Of a stretch of 64,000 bases of DNA, positions 61,295 to 64,000 are shown one piece after another. The notes below the pieces were generated by a model. It searched no databases. It saw only the letters and a list, made by a program, of their open reading frames with translations, and had not been told where the DNA came from. Each line of letters starts with the position of its first letter. Position 1 is the first letter of the stretch. The stretch spans positions 201,997,602-202,061,601 of the forward strand of contig OY856188.1 of NCBI GenBank assembly GCA_963693315.1. Reading direction: 5' to 3'. The translations under genes were made by a program, and so were the position numbers. Source of the stretch: Diogma glabrata (lineage: Eukaryota; Arthropoda; Insecta; Diptera; Cylindrotomidae).

Positions 61295-64000
61295 TCCTAT
61301 TGAAATAACAATGCCTAAAATAGAAATAAAAATGCCTAAAGTTATTGTATTACTATTATTTCGAAAAACTACTTTGATAAAATAATTTTCTAAAAAATAT
61401 TTCACTATTTCGTGTAAATATAAGTATTTTTACTTATGCAAATAATACAGAATCTTACTCGTACAAAAAATCTTGTATCCAATACAGGCATAAAGTATCT
61501 TTTTTGCTTTCGAGTGATTGTTTCTCTCGGCTAACGTTTCGAGCAACAATTTCACTATCAATCGGAAAAGACATACTTTATGCCCTTAATACATAAATAG
61601 CTATTTCGACACAAAAAAAAAACACTAACTTATTTTGAATATTGGAGTAACATTTTGAATATTTGAGTAATATTTTTGGTAAAGAAAAACAACAATAATA
61701 ATTAGTAAACAACATTTTTTTTTAAACACAATTCTCTCATAATTTTTTTTAATTTTATGATTCAAATAACCATTAATAATACACATACTAATAAAGTTTG
61801 TTTAAATTAATTGATAAATATACCGTTTTAATTATCATTGTGATTTAATAATTTTTTCAAAGTTCTGATAATGTTTTTCCCCAAATAAAAATTTTCAGAC
61901 GTAGTAAACAGCATCTTATATGTTATTTTTTTATAATTGTTTATTTAACTTTCTTTCTTTATAATTTTTCAATTTTCCTACTTGAAATTTTACTATAAAT
62001 TTGACTAGAAAATTTGTTTGACTTCATTCTCTTCGACTGTCATTATAATATTTTGAAGAATCAAAATCAAACTGTTGATCTTTCTTTTTGTTTAAAAAAA
62101 AAACTTCAACTAAATAGCCACAAAAAATCTAAGAAAATTGACTAATTTTTCTAATTTTAAACAACATTACGCGACAGTTATTCCAATAATTCCGCCCGAA
62201 AATAAAATTTGTCTAAGTATTTTTTTATTTTAATTTAAATATAACTAAAAGTTCAATTTGATTTAAATTAAAAATCTAATTAAAAGTTCCCAATACTTTG
62301 TTGGAATTTTTAAACCGAAAAAAATCAAAAATAAACAACTTCAGTGTTTAAGTATATTCACGAACTCTCGGACGTCATACACTTTTACTTACAAGTATAC
62401 ATATGAAATTAATTAACGAAAGCAACACACAAAAAATGAAAGGCAAGAACTTTTGAACTCATATTTTCTATTATGGATAGAACGAACAATAAGAGTTGAC
62501 ACTGCAGATACTTGAAAGTATTTCAGGGACAACCGCTTCATTACAAATTTTTTATAACCCTTTATCATCAATGATAATTGTATATGCTCCAAAAAGCCCT
62601 ACAATTACTTGTTATAACATCTTAAATAGTTTTCGTTTTACACAAAAAACGAATAGGAAACAGGAAAAATTTCGCAATAGTTCAACTTGGATTGTGTATC
62701 GTTAAAATGGCTAGAAAAGCAGATTTTATCCTGATAGGATTTGTGAGGAATTATTAGAGTAATGTTTTTAGTTTTAAAATTTATTTAATTTTAAAACCCT
62801 CATTCTAGGTAAAACGAAATAGGGCTTAGCAACGAATTGGCTCCACCAGTAAGTAGCAATAAAAATGTACAATAACCATTTACCAACATTCTTAAAACCG
62901 TTATAGCTAAAAATAATTTTATCGACATTCTACCTCACGAACTTTAAAAACGTTAACCTGAACTTTTTAAATTCAAACATCGATGTTCATTAAGTGGCAA
63001 ACAAACAGTACCACCCGTGAACAATTTGGTATAAAATGACGTACATACATGAAACTCTGTATTCTTTTATCGCTAAACTTTTGTGTACAAAATATACAAT
63101 CTTGTTTGATCAAAATATCCTCATGTTTTAATATAGTTTTGTTTATACATTACCATAAGAGTTTTATATCATAAAAATAAAGAAAAAAAACAACGAAGAA
63201 CAAGAAGAATATAAATTTTCAAACATAGTCCCACCCTTTGCTTACTTTTCCTTACATTCACTCTTCCAAAATCATATCACACTGCCTACACCTTCACAGC
63301 CATTCCTACCTTTTAAATATACAGATATTCCAAAACAAGGTTTTCATCTTAATTTTTCATATTATTACGTTTAAAAGAAAAGAAACAAACGTTACATATA
63401 CGATAGCTAAGACAACAAATACGAAAATAAAAAATGAAAATAAAAATAAAAAGGAAAAACACACGACATGAATATTTTTAAAAAGAAAATAAAGAAAAAT
63501 CATGATAATGATGAGGAGCAAAAAATAAAAAAGATGAAGAAGAAAATCGAAAGAAAAGCAAATAAATGATGTTGAATTTTTTATAAGAATAAAGACGAAA
63601 AATATAAGTTATGAAGGAAAATTTGTTATTCTTAAAAATAGTAAGTCAAAAACCATCTTAGACATTTTATTATGAACTTGATGATGTCTTCTACGTTTTC
63701 ATCGTCTTATTCCTTTTTCTTTTGTTATATGAATACAATCTAAATGTGTATAGGATTCTAAACTTTCCACATTTTCTTGAATTTCTATTTCAGTTTTATT
63801 TCGATGAAATATTACAAATGCTATTGTTATGATTATTTTGTGTGACCAAAAAATAAAAAAAAAGGAAACGAAAGAAAAACTGAAAATGTGAAGAGAATGA
63901 GAATGAGATTTTGGAATTAAAAAGGAAAATAAGAAAAAAAAGGATTAATATCCGTGAAATTTAAGATTTATCCAAAAACAACGTGTCAATATAAGGGTTG
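61295..64000. other. AT-rich stretch, nothing recognised
   Basis: No protein family, tandem array or foldback seen. 63180-63600 and 63840-63950 are purine-rich (AAGAAAAG-type) on the plus strand. Likely ordinary intronic sequence. Confidence 0.45.

Noticed and set aside
62496..63471. Short plus-strand open frames near the right end
   Set aside because: Low-complexity, Lys/Asn/Ile-rich, with no family resemblance or splice signals. Expected by chance in this composition.

Overview
The window looks like intronic DNA of a large, very AT-rich insect genome, probably a fly (Diptera). The only host coding sequence I can defend is one 134-bp exon at 49203-49336. It has good splice sites and reads like the first immunoglobulin domain of the Beaten-path (Beat) family. 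Almost everything else recognisable is transposable-element (TE) DNA, often nested two to four deep.

Layout, left to right. 1-3.2 kb: a ~627-bp tandem repeat rich in CGTCGTAC motifs, then a possible BEL/Pao LTR. 3.36-4.35 kb: a ~62-bp satellite. 4.9-5.8 kb: a foldback element. 6.35-9.6 kb: a Helitron 3' end with a truncated SINE in it, then a PIF/Harbinger-type element (TTA target duplication). That element contains a second transposon with ~310-bp inverted repeats and a dead PIN-like nuclease gene. 10.06-10.93 kb: a deleted Tc1/mariner copy. 12.9-19.55 kb: a pair of ~500-bp inverted repeats enclosing a hAT element (14128-17492) with a perfect 8-bp target duplication that splits a small zinc-knuckle-like ORF, a 150-bp tandem array, and a ~920-bp palindrome with a TA microsatellite expanded in one arm only.

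22.7-31.9 kb: a decayed minus-strand Ty3/Gypsy pol split by a 6.8-kb DNA transposon (23416-30222). This transposon is the best preserved object in the window. It has two convergent spliced genes, both open to the end: a 730-aa Tnp2-like transposase and a 487-aa DUF4806 protein. It also has 13-bp imperfect ends, many GCATTT motifs near both ends, and a 2-bp duplication whose removal restores the Gypsy frame. 32.3-34.7 kb: a GATC-dense block, a Gypsy gag-protease remnant lacking RT, and an LTR. 35.9-36.6 kb: a Penelope-like endonuclease remnant.

40.0-47.8 kb: a minus-strand LOA/R1-like non-LTR element split by a 5.3-kb insertion flanked by 24-bp duplications; the insertion contains a plus-strand Jockey/I-like element. 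51.0-61.3 kb: three copies of a DINE-1/Helentron-like repeat with variable TA tracts, inverted Penelope-like fragments, two copies of a compound minisatellite, and a 244-bp SINE with a 10-bp target duplication. 61.3-64 kb and 36.7-40 kb are AT-rich with nothing recognisable.

All family assignments come from reading motifs by eye. No database search was run.
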